Below are positions 10,668-23,551 of a DNA stretch of 64,000 nucleotides, one piece after another. The stretch comes from Styela clava. Its lineage: Eukaryota > Chordata > Ascidiacea > Stolidobranchia > Styelidae. The notes beneath the pieces were generated by a model. That model ran no database searches. It saw only the letters and a list, made by a program, of their open reading frames with translations, and was not told the origin of the DNA. The stretch is taken from NCBI RefSeq assembly GCF_964204865.1, contig NC_135261.1, positions 8,556,001 through 8,620,000 on the forward strand. Direction: 5' to 3'. The position numbers and the translations under genes are program-made. Position 1 is the first letter of the stretch; each line of letters begins with the position of its first letter.

Positions 10668-12380
10668 CGTTCTGATCGTACACGTTTAATCACTATCTAT
10701 CGTAGCTGAGAAACAGGAATTTTTTGTTGCAATCTCATTATTCGATATGGTTTGCTGACCACAGCTTTCAAGTTGATGTTGCGTAACAACAAACATCAAT
10801 TATCTAGAACAGGCGACCATGAAATATATTTTTATCGATGAAATGCTGTCTGGCGCGTTAGGGTCTTTCAGAAACAATGCCATAGCGCAGCGGTTCCCAA
10901 ACTTTTTGTTCGTGGGGCGCTAAATTATCCGGGTAAAAAACTCACGCAAACTTACACGACAAAAAATTGTTGCGAGCGGGAAAGTTTACACACTTTGGCA
11001 CTGAGTACATTTCATGATTTTCCATCGTAAACCATTCTTACGTAGATCTTGAATAAATGTACTTTATCTGCGGATCGTTTGTTGTGCATGTCTTACATGG
11101 TTAATTATTATATTAAATATCGCGTTGAAAATGCTTTGTGCACATCAGTTGGTATTGCAAAATCAATTGCATGATTTTAATCAATCCAGATTTTAGCGAA
11201 AATTTGATCTTTGGCGAACTTCACAATTCTTCGTACTTGTACGTTTACATAATGCAATATATATACTATTTGTATTCGACAACACGTTAGATTGAATAAT
11301 TGGTTTACCTACTGCTTCAGTTTTAGTGCGGATGTTTATGGGTATCACGTGATACCGTATTGCCTGATACGCCGGGGGTGGCCAACCTGCTTTTGACCGC
11401 GATCGACTAAAATCTTCAAAATAGATCGCGATCGACTGATCGGTATAAGGTCCTACACAAAAAGAAATGGGCACTGAATGTGCAGATAACTGCACACACG
11501 CATACAAAAAATTCCTCCACTGCCAATAAGAAAGCTTTTTGGGCACATTATTATTAAAATCGACACAAAATTTGTATTTTTTATGTTCCATTTAAGTTAT
11601 TGATTTGATTATTTAATTGTACCCGGAATAAATGTTTCATCATTTATTTAAGTATCATTTAAATAATATAATTCAGATAATGGGCGTGCCTAATTTTCAG
11701 TCGTAAGTGTTGAAAATTCTTCAAGAAACCTTGCCAAGTATTATTTGAACAGCGCAAAATAAATATTCTCAAACCATGAATGTTGCATGACTACTCAAAC
11801 TTCAGTATTTAATTTACAATTTACTCCAAAAGCGATTCTTCGCTTGCTTAGAATTAGAACAAATTGGGCATTTTGATGCCACAATTTATCACAGTACTCT
11901 TGGAGTTAGATAATAACTTCCGCATACTGCGGAATGGACCACAGGTGTCGCTGCTTGATAACCAGTATTGGTTTTTCGCACCCCCTTTCACCCTGTAATA
12001 CCATTTTCACTTCCGTTTTTTATTTTGTTCGTGCGAAGTATATTTACATGATGGTGAAAAAATAAAATACTGATGACTAATTCGATACAGGTAGAATAGA
12101 AAGAAGTCGACCAAATTTATGTAATTAAAAAATGAATGCCCAAAAACCAAAACCTTTACAAAAAAAGAGACTGAGGTAACCATTGTTGCATCGATTTTTA
12201 GAGTGCGCGTCCTGGTAGAAGGCATACGGTTGCGGGACCGCTACAAGTAAAGAGTTCTAACAACAACAACACAAAATGATCCCTAGGTCCACTTCTTATC
12301 CAATTAATTACCGGTAGACGTGTCTCACTGAGTTGAGCATGATATAGTTTGATATTTTCTAGTGCATTAATTGATATGCT
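10668..12380. other. Region between transporter copy 2 and the LRR gene
   Basis: No exon recognised. Near 10706 on the minus strand there is a pyrimidine-rich acceptor 38 nt before the transporter start. Two solo hAT-like ends are visible: one starting at about 10889 (GCAGCGGTTCCCAAACTTTT) and one at about 11370 (GGGGGTGGCCAACCTGC). A 16-bp perfect palindrome with a CACGTG core lies at 11341-11356. The minus-strand open frame 11193-11591 overlaps repeat sequence and has no domain. Confidence 0.4.
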
Positions 12381-12386
12381 TTTATT
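12381..12386 (-). terminator. Polyadenylation signal of the LRR/death-domain gene
   Basis: AATAAA on the minus strand, about 65 nt beyond the stop codon at 12452-12454. Confidence 0.5.
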
Positions 12387-12451
12387 ATACATAAGAAATG
12401 CGGCGTGTATTGTAAATGATAGTTAATCACAGCAATACATGAATAAAACAT

Positions 12452-15400
12452 TCAAAATCTAAGAGCTTTAGCATATATTCTCATTGCTTTGAGATGCGAA
12501 ATAATTTTCGGTAAATCCACAAGATCCAACACGTGAAGAAACTTGTTCTGTGCTTCAACAGCAGAAGATGATTCACTAAATAGGAGAAGTTCATTAACTA
12601 TTGTAAATATATATTCAAAATTCGATTTTCCGTTTCAAATTCTTCTAACAACCAAACAGATGCGAAACAACTTGGGCATGTTATAATACAATTAGAATGA
12701 TCTGATATCATTCGATCAACCCATATTTGAAGTCGACACACCTCTGTTGCTAGGTAACTACTTTTTATTCGTTTAGCCACAACCTCGACTTTCCTCGACC
12801 AACAAACAACAAATACATTATCTAAATGCTTTCATTTGTCCCATTAAAAACAGACGACCGATTAACTACCCAAACCAGAATGCAGATTCCTTTATTGTTC
12901 TCACGAATTAAATTATAGTAAAAATCTATCAAATTGATTCTATTTAGATTCAAACCTACTTCATCTTCCGCCACATCTGAAATAATTCCATCAATTGTTG
13001 ATTTTCGGTGATATTTTTATTTGAAGCTATTTTCAAAATATCTTCAGTAGGTAGTCTCAATTTCAAACATGTTCTATCAAAATCTTCAATGCTCAAATTG
13101 TTAGCAACGTGTTCCATCATGTTGTAAAGTAGTTTTTCTTAGAATATAAATTTGTCCAAATAAAATGAAATGCGAATTTATCGGAATGCGATCATTGTTA
13201 GTATAGGGATATATTCGACTTTACATTATTATTTCATCATAATTTAGTGTTATTTCAGATGGGACACATAAGTATACAGTATATACCCTTATATTGAAGA
13301 AACAAGGAAGCTTTATCATGAGTTTAAATCTTTGAAACTAATATCTTTGTTAGTCGTACAATCACCTGACAATCTTTGCTTAACTGTCGTGCAATACGAC
13401 AATATTTTTATTTTTTGATGGTTAACTATAATATAAATTTACCGTGCATGACTCTTCTGACTCGAATCTCGCGGTCGTGCAAGACTGATTCCATTTTTTC
13501 ATGATGGTTGTATAGGTTTATCTTATATGAATATATTTTGACTCGGTTCTCAGCAGTAGTTCATGTACTAGTGTGACTAATCGAACGTTTTGCTTGACAG
13601 AGTGGTTTAATTTCGTACAAAATTGTATATAACTATAACCTATGTATTTATACGGAACATAGCCCAGATACTTACCTTCTCTGTCCTCCTTACTTAGCAC
13701 ATATCTCCCAATAGCACCAATTTGTCCTGATTCAACAACAGCTTTTGGGGGATTTTTAATCGGATTCGAAGCCATTTCAATTACTTCCAACGCAGTTAAT
13801 CTGCCTAGATGAACTGGGAGTTCTTCTATTTCGTTATCTGTAATTGAAATAATCCTATTCTATTAAACGATTCCATATACCAGTCCATCCACAAAGAATA
13901 CTTTTATTATTAGAAGTGATATATCAGAGCGGCGGTTTAAAGTCATTATAACGTCACAGTCTTATTTTGAAATTGAATTAGTAATTTGACCAGTTTAATT
14001 TGTTGGTAGTTAAAGCGAAATATCCGATGAACTATGTGATAGATTTGCATGCAAACCGTGACTAGTGACTTACTCAGTCAAAGTTCATGTATTGGCCAAT
14101 GTAAATAAGACTTATCATCAAAAACATTGTTACTATAGGTGAGCCCTTTGACGACTGAATAATAGTTTGGTTTGTCAAAATCATAATCTGCTTCAATCGT
14201 AAAATATCAAGCAGTAACTAGATTTTAAATATCAAATCAAAAAGCGACTATCATATTTGAAAAATGTGATTTATCTTTTCTCATTCAAATACCTGTGAGT
14301 TTAAGTGTTTTCAGTGCGGACAATTCACAAATGCTATCGGGTAGAGCAACTAATTTATTTGAGGATACTGACAAATGTTCCAACTTGTTACATAATCCAA
14401 AAGAGTCTGGTAGATATTCCAATGAGTTATCGTCTAATTGTAGAGTCTAAACGTAGAAAATGGTTTATGATTAATCTTAGGCAATCATCAACGTGTACGT
14501 GGATGTAAAATTCCCATGAAAAAGTGTTGTAAATAGAGTGACGTCGCTATAAGAACTCTACGATTGTTGAACTGATTGTGAGGGTTGTCATCGAATATTT
14601 GGTGACCGAACCGAAACACGCTATATCCTCACCAAGTGAACCCCATCTTTCATTGAATATTAGAGGACTCAAACCCCCTGTTACGATACTTAAATGGAAA
14701 GGCACAGTTAGGTGGGAAATACTCATTTCACCTCAAATTAGTATATATAGACGAAGTTACTGAGAAGACATTCCATATGGATATTTGACTGACCATTAGT
14801 GCAACTGAAACCCCAAACGGAGATATCCAACATATATACGTACTAATCAGCGCTTACCTATCTAGGTGTATTACTTATTATAATTCATTTATTTGTGTAG
14901 CTATTCATTTGTAAACATTCTATAATATGTAAGTATATATAAGTTTTTAAATTCGAATTGATCAATGGCGCAAAATACCACTGACGTTAGAGGCGCCATG
15001 AAACATATAACAACAACAACCTATGTAGGCCTACATATTTCCTAATAAGATTGTCAATTCTTTCAACAGTTCTAGATTTTGGATGAGAAATATTTTAGCG
15101 GTATTTGAACATTTCTATCGTACCTGGAGATTTTTGAGCTCAGTGATGTTTTCTGGGAGACTTTCTGTTTTTCTACCGTGTTTTTGAGCATAGGCAATAT
15201 GTGTTAAGTTCTTCAAAAAACAAATCCGAATTGGAAATGATTCAAATGTATTGTTTGATAAATCGATGTGTCGGAGAGTATCAAGCTGTTGAAATAAAAA
15301 AAAATCAGTATAAGTATTTTCAAAATTGGCAACAGATTGTTATTCGGATAAAACAAACATTCGTTGTTTGTCATCGCAATTTAATGTCTGCGGCCATCAG

Positions 15401-18400
15401 GGTAAAGATTGGGATTTTAGGAATTTTGCCCTAATCTCATGAACACTCTCATATTCTAGTGTGCAATGTGTCACTGTATGAGGTTCCAACGCCAAATTTC
15501 TGTACAATTAATATATTGAGTGCAATTCAGTGGTTAATAGTTGAATAATAATACTGCAAATATTATTAAACAACATATAATCATACCAAAGGAACAAACT
15601 TACATTTTGAAATTGGTACGGTAGCTCTGAAATATGGTTATCGCTGAGCAGAAGTTTTGTTAGTGACTTCACAAAACAGATTTCAGTAGGAAAATCTTCA
15701 AAATTGTTGTCGCTCAGGTCAATTTCTCTCAATTTTAGTAAATATTTGATGTCACTTGGCAGATATTGAAGTGAATTTTCTGCGAAGTCGATTTCTTCCA
15801 ACTGAAAATAAGACAGAGAAAAGTTCAAAAATAAAATATAGACAGTTTCCTGGACATCGAAATTGTTGCCAGTTGTTAAATTGATGAAATCTTTTAATCA
15901 CATTAACAATATATATTCAACTTAGAATCTTTTGTAATCCATTTTAAATTGCATTCAATAAAATTTAAGATTATGACACAGAATTAGTATCTTTCTTCTG
16001 CAATATTATAGGCGCTCTAGAAGTGTGTGTACCAATATGGATGTAACTAATTATGTTCGCCTATTTTACATCAAGTTGTGTAAAGGGACTGAAACCTATG
16101 GGCAGGGGTTATATTTACTTGGCTATAAAGGACAGTCCCCGAAATCGTAATAGGAATAAAATAAGGAAAATCGGAATAAAATTATGGCCTAACCCTAACC
16201 TGGTACACATACGACGGGAGTACCATATTATATAATACTGTTGTTTCAAACAAGCAAGAAACTCTTTCTTACCTGAGCAACGTGACAGAGAGCAGTCGGA
16301 AACTCAAAAAACTTGTTTTTTCTTAACACGATTTTCTTGAGAGAAGTTAAATTTCTCAAATTCTTTGGAATTCTAGATATTTCGTTCCCGGTAAGATCAA
16401 GAACGTAAATTCCTATTAAAGAACAAGCTGTTGCAGGCAGTTTCTTTAAATGCGTGTTGGCTATATGAAGCTACAAAAAAGAATGTGAAATTGGCTTTTT
16501 AAGAATTTTCTTTAACTTAAACAGATTGTTTGGAAATATAATTAAAAACTATTGCTCGATGTTTGAACAGTAATAAACCGATATAGTTAAGTGGACTGTA
16601 TGCATGATAGGGGGCGCTAGCGGGCCTTATTTCTTGCTTGTTTCTGCGTTCGCCATTCAGAGTACATGCACCTATACGTTAGCAAGTCGTTCAAATAACA
16701 AATTTTAAAGCGAATCATCGCTTTCTTAGTATAGCCCAGGTTCTGCGTTTGTTATTTATTTTTCATTCCTACAGTTCGTGCTTTTACCAATGTGTTATAA
16801 TAGTTTGGTTAAGGGTGCGTTTAACGTACAATCTTAACAAGGATATACTCTCATTAGATATCAAGTAGTAACAAAATCGCAGTTAAAAATGCTACGATCT
16901 CCCACGTACCTTTGGTAGTACTACGTGATCGAATTCTTCATCGCTCATAACACAAACCTAATAGGATGTCTTGCACTTAGCTACAATGAATAATAACTAT
17001 TTGAATTAATTTATATAGATGAAATAAATCTGTTACGATTATTACGTCATAAGTATGTAACAAATAGAACCTCTTCCAGTGTTGTCAATGTCTTTATTTC
17101 AACAGGGATATCGCCAAGTTTTGTATTTCCTGAGGCATGGAAGATAGTCAAATTTTTGAGTTGTGTAATTGAGTCAGGAATAGCGTCGGTCCCTTGTAGG
17201 CGATTATTGCCAATGTAGAGTTCGGATAGAGTAGCGATTAATCCTAAAATGAAAGAGAAACAATTTCACATGAAGAAACTAAAACACTTTGTGATATACT
17301 TTGTAAGTAAATAAATACCAATAATGACCTGAAAATAAATAAAATTGATAAAAAAATACATTGAATGAATATTTAGTGTTACAACTTTGGAAAAGCAGTA
17401 ATCGCCAGGAAAGTAAACGCTCTAGGTCGATGTCAAGACACGTCGTTGCGTCGTGCGATCGCCCCGTGTTATCTAATTTTTTTTTTTCCCAAGCTTCGAA
17501 TCAATTTTAATTGACGTTGACTCGAATCGAAATTCTGAAACTTACATTCCTACTCATGAGTTGATTATCCGGATCCAAACATGAGGTGAAGAGATAGTCA
17601 CACTCAATCAAAAACTTCAAATGGATATTGTTAAGACATCATTATCAAAGCTTCTTACCGATTTCATTGTTGAGATAGGTAATAAGATTTCCTTCTAAGC
17701 CCAGAATTTCAAGTGAACGGCACAGTCCAATTTCTTGCGGTAGTTTCGAAAGTCGGTTTTGATTCAGTCCGAGCGATCTTAAATTGGTGAGCATGCATAT
17801 TTCTGGATTAATCTCTTGAATTTGATTTCTGTTTGCAATAAGAGAATGAAACGTTACACATACTTTTCTATGGGCGTTCCAAACTCATAACTACATTTAG
17901 CTGTTTTCTTTTTTGGTTGTTACACGCATTATCTTTGAACAACGCTCCATACCAGCAGGTGCAGTGAATGTTTATGTAAAACTAACTTGGAGCTTTAGTA
18001 ATGATTTTACCAAAAGAAATCCGGCTTATCATAAATTAATTTTTCGTCAGACGTTGTTCAAATTTTAAAGTTAGGAATCAGTACAGTCTTTTGAGAAATC
18101 CGCTAATAAAAGAGACTCCCTCATTATTACCTATGTAACTAAATAATACTGAAAACTATATATAAATATATGAACTATATAATAGAACATATTGACTTGC
18201 AACTAACGCCAAGAAATTTTGAGATTTCGAAAACAGAAACTCGCAATATCACGTTAAATGTAAATACTTCGCAAGTTACCTTCATCTGGTATGGACACTA
18301 GCAAATTTATATGCAATGTACATATATCACACAGTTTAATTAGGTTATTATAACGTTTTTGTCCTAAAACTGTTCAGATTTTACAAGTCATCATGTAAAT

Positions 18401-20838
18401 GATTTTACCAAAAGAAATCCAGCTTATCATAAACTAATTTTTTGATATACGTATTTAATATATTCAATCAACAATGAAGCTCACCCAGATAAAGCAAGTT
18501 CTTCAAGGGATGTGACTAAAAACAAATGTGAAGGAAGGCGAGTGAGAAGATTCTCGTCTACTCGAAGCTCACGTAGTGACTGCATCTTTTCGATGTCATA
18601 TGGAATGCTGAAACGGCATGGTATATATAACAAGAGGCCATGAAATGATTTCATGACGCTTATTTTATCATTAAAAGTTTATTTTTCGAAGATCGTCGTT
18701 GATGAGATAAATTGGATAACAGTAAAAGAAATAAAAGACAGATGCAACTCAACTCTGCATAAATACAGTAAAGAATCATATTACTTATTATATATTATAT
18801 ATCTTGATGTTTTCACGTAGTTGATTCTCTTTATTGATAAATAAAGATTTACTGTAGTATAAATGACGCGAACTGCAGAAACGTTGCGCACGAAAGGCAC
18901 TGTTGTGAATCGTAGTTTAAATATACATTCGTGTCTAAACACTTCAAAACATAGAAAGTAGAAAAGAAATGAAGGATGAATAACGAGAGAAAACTATTAT
19001 TCTGATACTAACACACATAAACTGACGCCTAACACCATACCTCGTGATTTTATTTCGTGACAGTCCAAGTTGAATAAGATTTTTCATTCCAATAACTGGC
19101 TTTGGAAAAGAAGATAATCGATTGTCAGACAGACCCAGTACTCTTAATGATTCCATAAACAGTGGCATATCGCCTGGTAACCTTGCGATTCTGAAAACGG
19201 TATAATCTCTGTTCACTATACTGCAATTAGACGCAAAATATTTCATCACCTGTGTTGTATCGTCTATATCAGTGCTCGTCAAGATTTAGAACTAGTACTG
19301 AAAGGCACCATCACCGAAATAGATTCAAGATCCGATATTTTGTGCAAGAATATACAAGAACCTCGGTTTCATTGAAGGTATCGTCAATTTTATTATTTGT
19401 TTTTGTTGCATTATAAAAATTTCCTTCATATTCATTTTAATTCCTAGAGGTCGTGAAACAAGTTGGCCGTATCAAAAAAGTTTGAAGAACACTGGTCTAG
19501 ACTTTTCTATGAAAGCGTATGCGCGTATGTATATATATACAATTATATAAGAATCAGTGCAACGCTAATGGAGATTGCTTATCATATTGCAACTCATTCT
19601 GCTATCGAAATTAACATTATTGGATATATAACCTACTCACCTGTTCCCATTTAAGCCAAGCACCTCTAATTGCCATAGGTAACTGATCTCTTCGGGTAAT
19701 TGCTCAATCACATTGTTGTTGGCAAAAAATTGTACAAGGTCTTTCAGGTTTGATATGCGATTTGAAATTTTCTGAAAATATATTAAGATAATGTTAGTTA
19801 TATTGCCGTGTGCTGAAGATGTGCCGTGTGCTGTCTTTGCAAAGTGTCAAAATTACAATTGCAATAAATAATTCAGGAGGTACGGTATATTGAGCTTTTT
19901 GCGCAACGGTGGTCGCATGTTATTGTTCTATCTGTTCTTTTCCCGCATTTGGTTGAGAACTCCTGGTCTTACTCTGAACATAATTGTATTTAAAAAAATT
20001 TGATTTAACCCCCTAAATCTCGAGGAAAATGAAAATATGATTTGGCGTATTTTCACATTATTAAAAACATAGTAATATGGTGTTTGCCAATAGGTTCTGT
20101 TTGGTCCGGGATATAAATGCGTTATACAACAGAACTGGCCTCCAAAATATAGGGTGGTAATCAAGAAAGTAAATGGTGAAACAATGAGGTATAAAATGGA
20201 AATTCAGTTCAAATCAAATAGCTTACTGACCACAATTATTGGATAACCAGAATAAAACGCAAATAATGCAAACATCTGTGATTGGCGCTTACTTTAATTC
20301 TGTTGTTGCTGCACTCGACGTATTGCAGACGTGTCAGTTCACACAGATCTGCCGGTATTTCGACCAGTTTGTTTCCTTTGATTGAGATCGCTTCAAGGTT
20401 TTGTAGCTTCCTAAATTGGGATAAGCGATTACGTCAGATAACACAACCCGACGAAGTGTTCGCTAATCTAATTCAGTTCATTTTTTGCGAAGGATACATT
20501 TCGTAATATGGTTTGAGCATGTAGTTTTGGCTTGTGGAAAAAGCTTAGTACACGTACACGCAGATGCATTGATTTAAATTTAGGACAGGAGGCACATACA
20601 TGCTTCTCACGTTTGCCTAATCCCAAAGCTTCACGAGGTAAAAGAAATAACAGGAAGCTCACTTGATTTCCGGTGGAATTTTTTTGATTCCATTGTTATC
20701 TACAATTATACATTGAATATCAGTCAAATCCCAGATAGCAGACGGAAATTCTTTCAAACCTTTCCCGGTTAAATTCAAAGTAAACCGTCCACCTGAACCA
20801 CGAAATATTTGACTCCGAATGTCTGAAGCGGTTACCAT
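12452..20838 (-). CDS. LRRD1: Leucine-rich repeat and death domain protein (LRRD1-like)
   Basis: Fourteen minus-strand exons keep frame throughout: 20838-20663, 20410-20293, 19771-19641, 19190-19041, 18607-18485, 17828-17659, 17243-17071, 16470-16273, 15801-15604, 15285-15124, 14446-14293, 13837-13676, 13137-12960, 12575-12452. The product is 738 aa. Residues from about 18 to 610 are successive LRRs of the LxxLxLxxNxLxxLP type (e.g. LREIDLSDNNFEDFP). The last two exons form a death-domain-like fold with FDRTCLKLRLP, ELFQMWRKM (conserved Trp) and LHVLDLVDLPKIISHL. LRRs followed by a C-terminal death domain match vertebrate LRRD1 (about 860 aa); its function is poorly known, and a role as an intracellular adaptor is inference. 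A stop lies directly behind the 12960 donor, so the death domain is complete only if that GTAGGT site is spliced. The ATG lies 11 nt after an acceptor; a further upstream coding exon cannot be excluded. Confidence 0.85.
16011..16224 (-). mobile_element. 214-bp transposon (MITE), family B, copy 1
   Basis: Flanked by a perfect 8-bp direct repeat, ATATTATA, at 16003-16010 and 16225-16232. One end carries AACCCTAACCTGGTACACAT followed by GGGAGTACC; the other carries GGCGCTCTAGAAGTGTGTG. It is the same length as the copy at 62711-62924, in inverse orientation. Located in an intron of the LRR gene. Confidence 0.85.
18000..18442. repeat. Repeat block copy A bounded by 45-bp direct repeats
   Basis: The sequence from about 18042 to 18370 matches 20838-21122 plus 21319-21365 closely (for example GAGATTTCGAAAACAGAAAC in both). 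Copy A is itself bordered by two near-identical 45-bp segments at 18000-18044 and 18398-18442, both containing GATTTTACCAAAAGAAATCC. It lies in an intron of the LRR gene. The type of element is not clear; no terminal inverted repeats were found. Confidence 0.7.
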
Positions 20839-21365
20839 TTCGTCAGACGCTGTACAGAGTTTGAGAGTTAAGATTCAGTATACAGTCTTTTGATAGATCC
20901 GTTAATAAAAGAGACTTTATCATTATTAAACCTATATAACTATATAATACTGAAAACTATGTATTAATATATAAACTATAATAGAACCTATTGACTTGCA
21001 ACTAACGCCAAGAAATTATGAGATTTCGAAAACAGAAACTCGCAATATCACGTTAAATGTAAATACTTCGCAAGTTACCTTAATCTGGTATGGACACTAG
21101 CAAATTTATATGTAATGTAGATTTATCACACGGTTCCATTACATTTGAACCCACGTACATTTGAACCCATGACAATTGCACCTGTATGCTATTGTACCTA
21201 TGGAATTTTTTTCGTTTCACGGATAGTTAAACTCATACTAACCCTAACCCATGGGTTTTAGCACCCGCATATAGATTGAACCCGTGGATATACGCATGGG
21301 TTCAAATGTACGGTCACCTTATCACACAGTTCAATTAGGTTATTATAACGTTTTTGTCCTAAAAT
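20838..21365. repeat. Repeat block copy B, at the 5' end of the LRR gene
   Basis: Second copy of the block at 18042-18370, interrupted by a 182-bp foldback insertion at 21137-21318. Its left edge (TTCGTCAGACG) coincides with the splice acceptor and 5' leader of the first recognised LRR exon, so this acceptor appears to lie in repeat-related sequence. Confidence 0.7.
21137..21318. mobile_element. 182-bp foldback element with 14-bp target duplication
   Basis: Ends are inverted repeats built on ACATTTGAACCCA, duplicated in tandem at the left end. The flanks are TTATCACACGGTTC (21123-21136) and TTATCACACAGTTC (21319-21332), one mismatch in 14. The homologous block at 18323-18340 has a single uninterrupted copy of this site, i.e. 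the empty site. Confidence 0.75.
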
Positions 21366-23551
21366 TTTCAGGTTGTTAAAATATGCATTCTAAAATTTGC
21401 ACTAAAATTGTTCATTTTTGTATTTCAACTTAAAATGAATCCTTTCGCACATAGGAAAGACTTATTATACAAAAATTGGGTGACTGCTTGTCTTTGGCCT
21501 GGTTTATATTCAATTTTCATAAAAACCGTCTTTCATTCTCATTCAAATAACACTTCAAAGGGCTACATTCTTGCATTCTAATTTGATATTATATTCACGT
21601 TTTGAAATCTGACAATCTCTCTATATTTAACACACGTACACACTTTACTATTATATTTTCAAAACTACATTTGTATCTCACCAACTAAATCAACGCTTAC
21701 CTGATTAATTCTAACATGTCACGAGATGTCCTGTAGACAGCATAAAATGGTTTTTAAACACCCTGCCTTTAAATAACAATATAGAACCAATACATCATTT
21801 TACCTGCGAATACCAAAACATAGTACTTAAAGAAACTTCATTTAAGTCTTTTAAGTCGGATAATGTGGCGAACTATTGTATCCTTTGAAAGGTAACCTAT
21901 CCTATTGTTCACCTCATTCATCCCCATTGACATAGAATCATATTCGAGTGTCGGTAAACAAGGCGGCACGTTAGGCTATTATTGAAACTAACGGGCTTTC
22001 TGATAATCTTTCCAAATGTATCGTACGTAAAACTTGAGGTCAGAAAATAGCAAATAGTTACGCCGTTGACATAACCAAACAAAGCCTTCATCCGTGATGC
22101 TACTAGTTTCATCCGTTTCATCATGAACAGCTCGTTAATCTCATTCTTATGAAAGTAATTTATACTACACAGGCAAGTTTGTACAAAAAAGTGCTATCTC
22201 TAGGTCCGACGGGGAAATATACTCACATCATATCATAAAAAATAGCACATACTGGCAGCATAGAATAACGTTGTTAAATTGAAAATTGTAGTCCTTATGC
22301 ATAATAGTGCCATTCCAAGATTATTTCCATACACTATTAAGGTGGCGAAATGTGAGACCCATAGCTCTTCAATCTTGGCTAACGCGATAGTCGAAGTTTA
22401 TGCTTGTTTGTGAGTCGCAGTCAGTTTCGTACCGGGGTAATATATCTTAACACTAACTTATCACCGACGTCTGTACTATACCTCTTTAACCAAGGAAACT
22501 GTTTGTATATGCATATATATGGCAGATATATTCATTATATAGCTTCACACAATTGCAAAAAATTACATTTCCACGGATTAGTCACACTCCTTAAATTACT
22601 AGATTTGAAATATTCATGACCTCCGTGTTGACTTAGTCTGAAAGAACTTTGTCATCAAGTCCAAATTATGAGAAAGAGTGAATTTATAGTACACAATTTT
22701 TTTTACATAAAATCCTCATTACGAAACAAAGTCCGGAAATAGGAATATTATTGATTTGGAACTGTACTGCACACATTTGCAAAGCCCATTTTATTCTTTT
22801 CGTCGGGTGCCAAACAAGACTTCATCAAAAAAGTCATTTAAAACAGTGCCGTAAAGATATTTGTTAGTTGATATTCACAAACCAAAAAAATTGGGAATAA
22901 AATTAGCATAATTATTTTTGCTACGATGATAATGAAAGTGCATATAATAGTGTATGTGTTGCGATATTGTACCATATCCCGCCTTTACTCATTTTGCTTA
23001 AATGGTTTCGAACTTTGTACAAGAACTACAAGTTATGGTTAATGGTATGAAAAATTGTTATTAATTTCTTTTTGTTAAAATATCACTTTTCGTTTATATC
23101 GAATTTGTTCTGAAAACTACTTTAACGTTACGATAGTATCATTGGAAGCGGTAAGATTAACTTGATTGCTTATGTCTCGAAAACGCGGTACAGATAGTAA
23201 ACAAGCTAGGTAAGTCTTTGAAAATTGAACACTTCAATGTGAATATGGTAAGATATGGCACATGTTGTACAAATGGGGATTTATTGAAGTTTAAACAGTA
23301 ACATAAATTAACAGTTAAACACACTGTTTCCGATTACATTTTATCAAAAAGGCAGCATAGCAAGTAAACTTCTGTTAGTGAGTTCGTGTAGTTGGAATAT
23401 TATAGGTTATGAAAGTATATAAAGTATATATGTTTATATTTCAAGTTATATTATTGTAACGAGCAGAACGTATTTTACAAAAGCACTAAGCTACAGCACC
23501 AATTATAAGAAACCAATATATGGCTTGTCATTCCAGAAAGTATCTTCAAAT
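21366..23551. other. Spacer between the LRR gene and the annexin gene
   Basis: AT-rich and without a recognisable exon, RNA gene or repeat family. Short open frames at 21918-22124 and 22404-22619 show no domain. A minus-strand AATAAA at 23280-23285, about 270 nt past the annexin stop, could be its polyadenylation signal. Confidence 0.35.

Noticed and set aside
12955-12959. Stop codon directly after exon 13 as the true end of the LRR gene
   Set aside because: A GTAGGT donor there joins in phase to 12575-12452, which completes the death-domain helix pattern, so the longer model is preferred.
13440-13500. CTCGAATCTC near 13462 as a tRNA-like box
   Set aside because: No acceptor or anticodon stems can be drawn around it.
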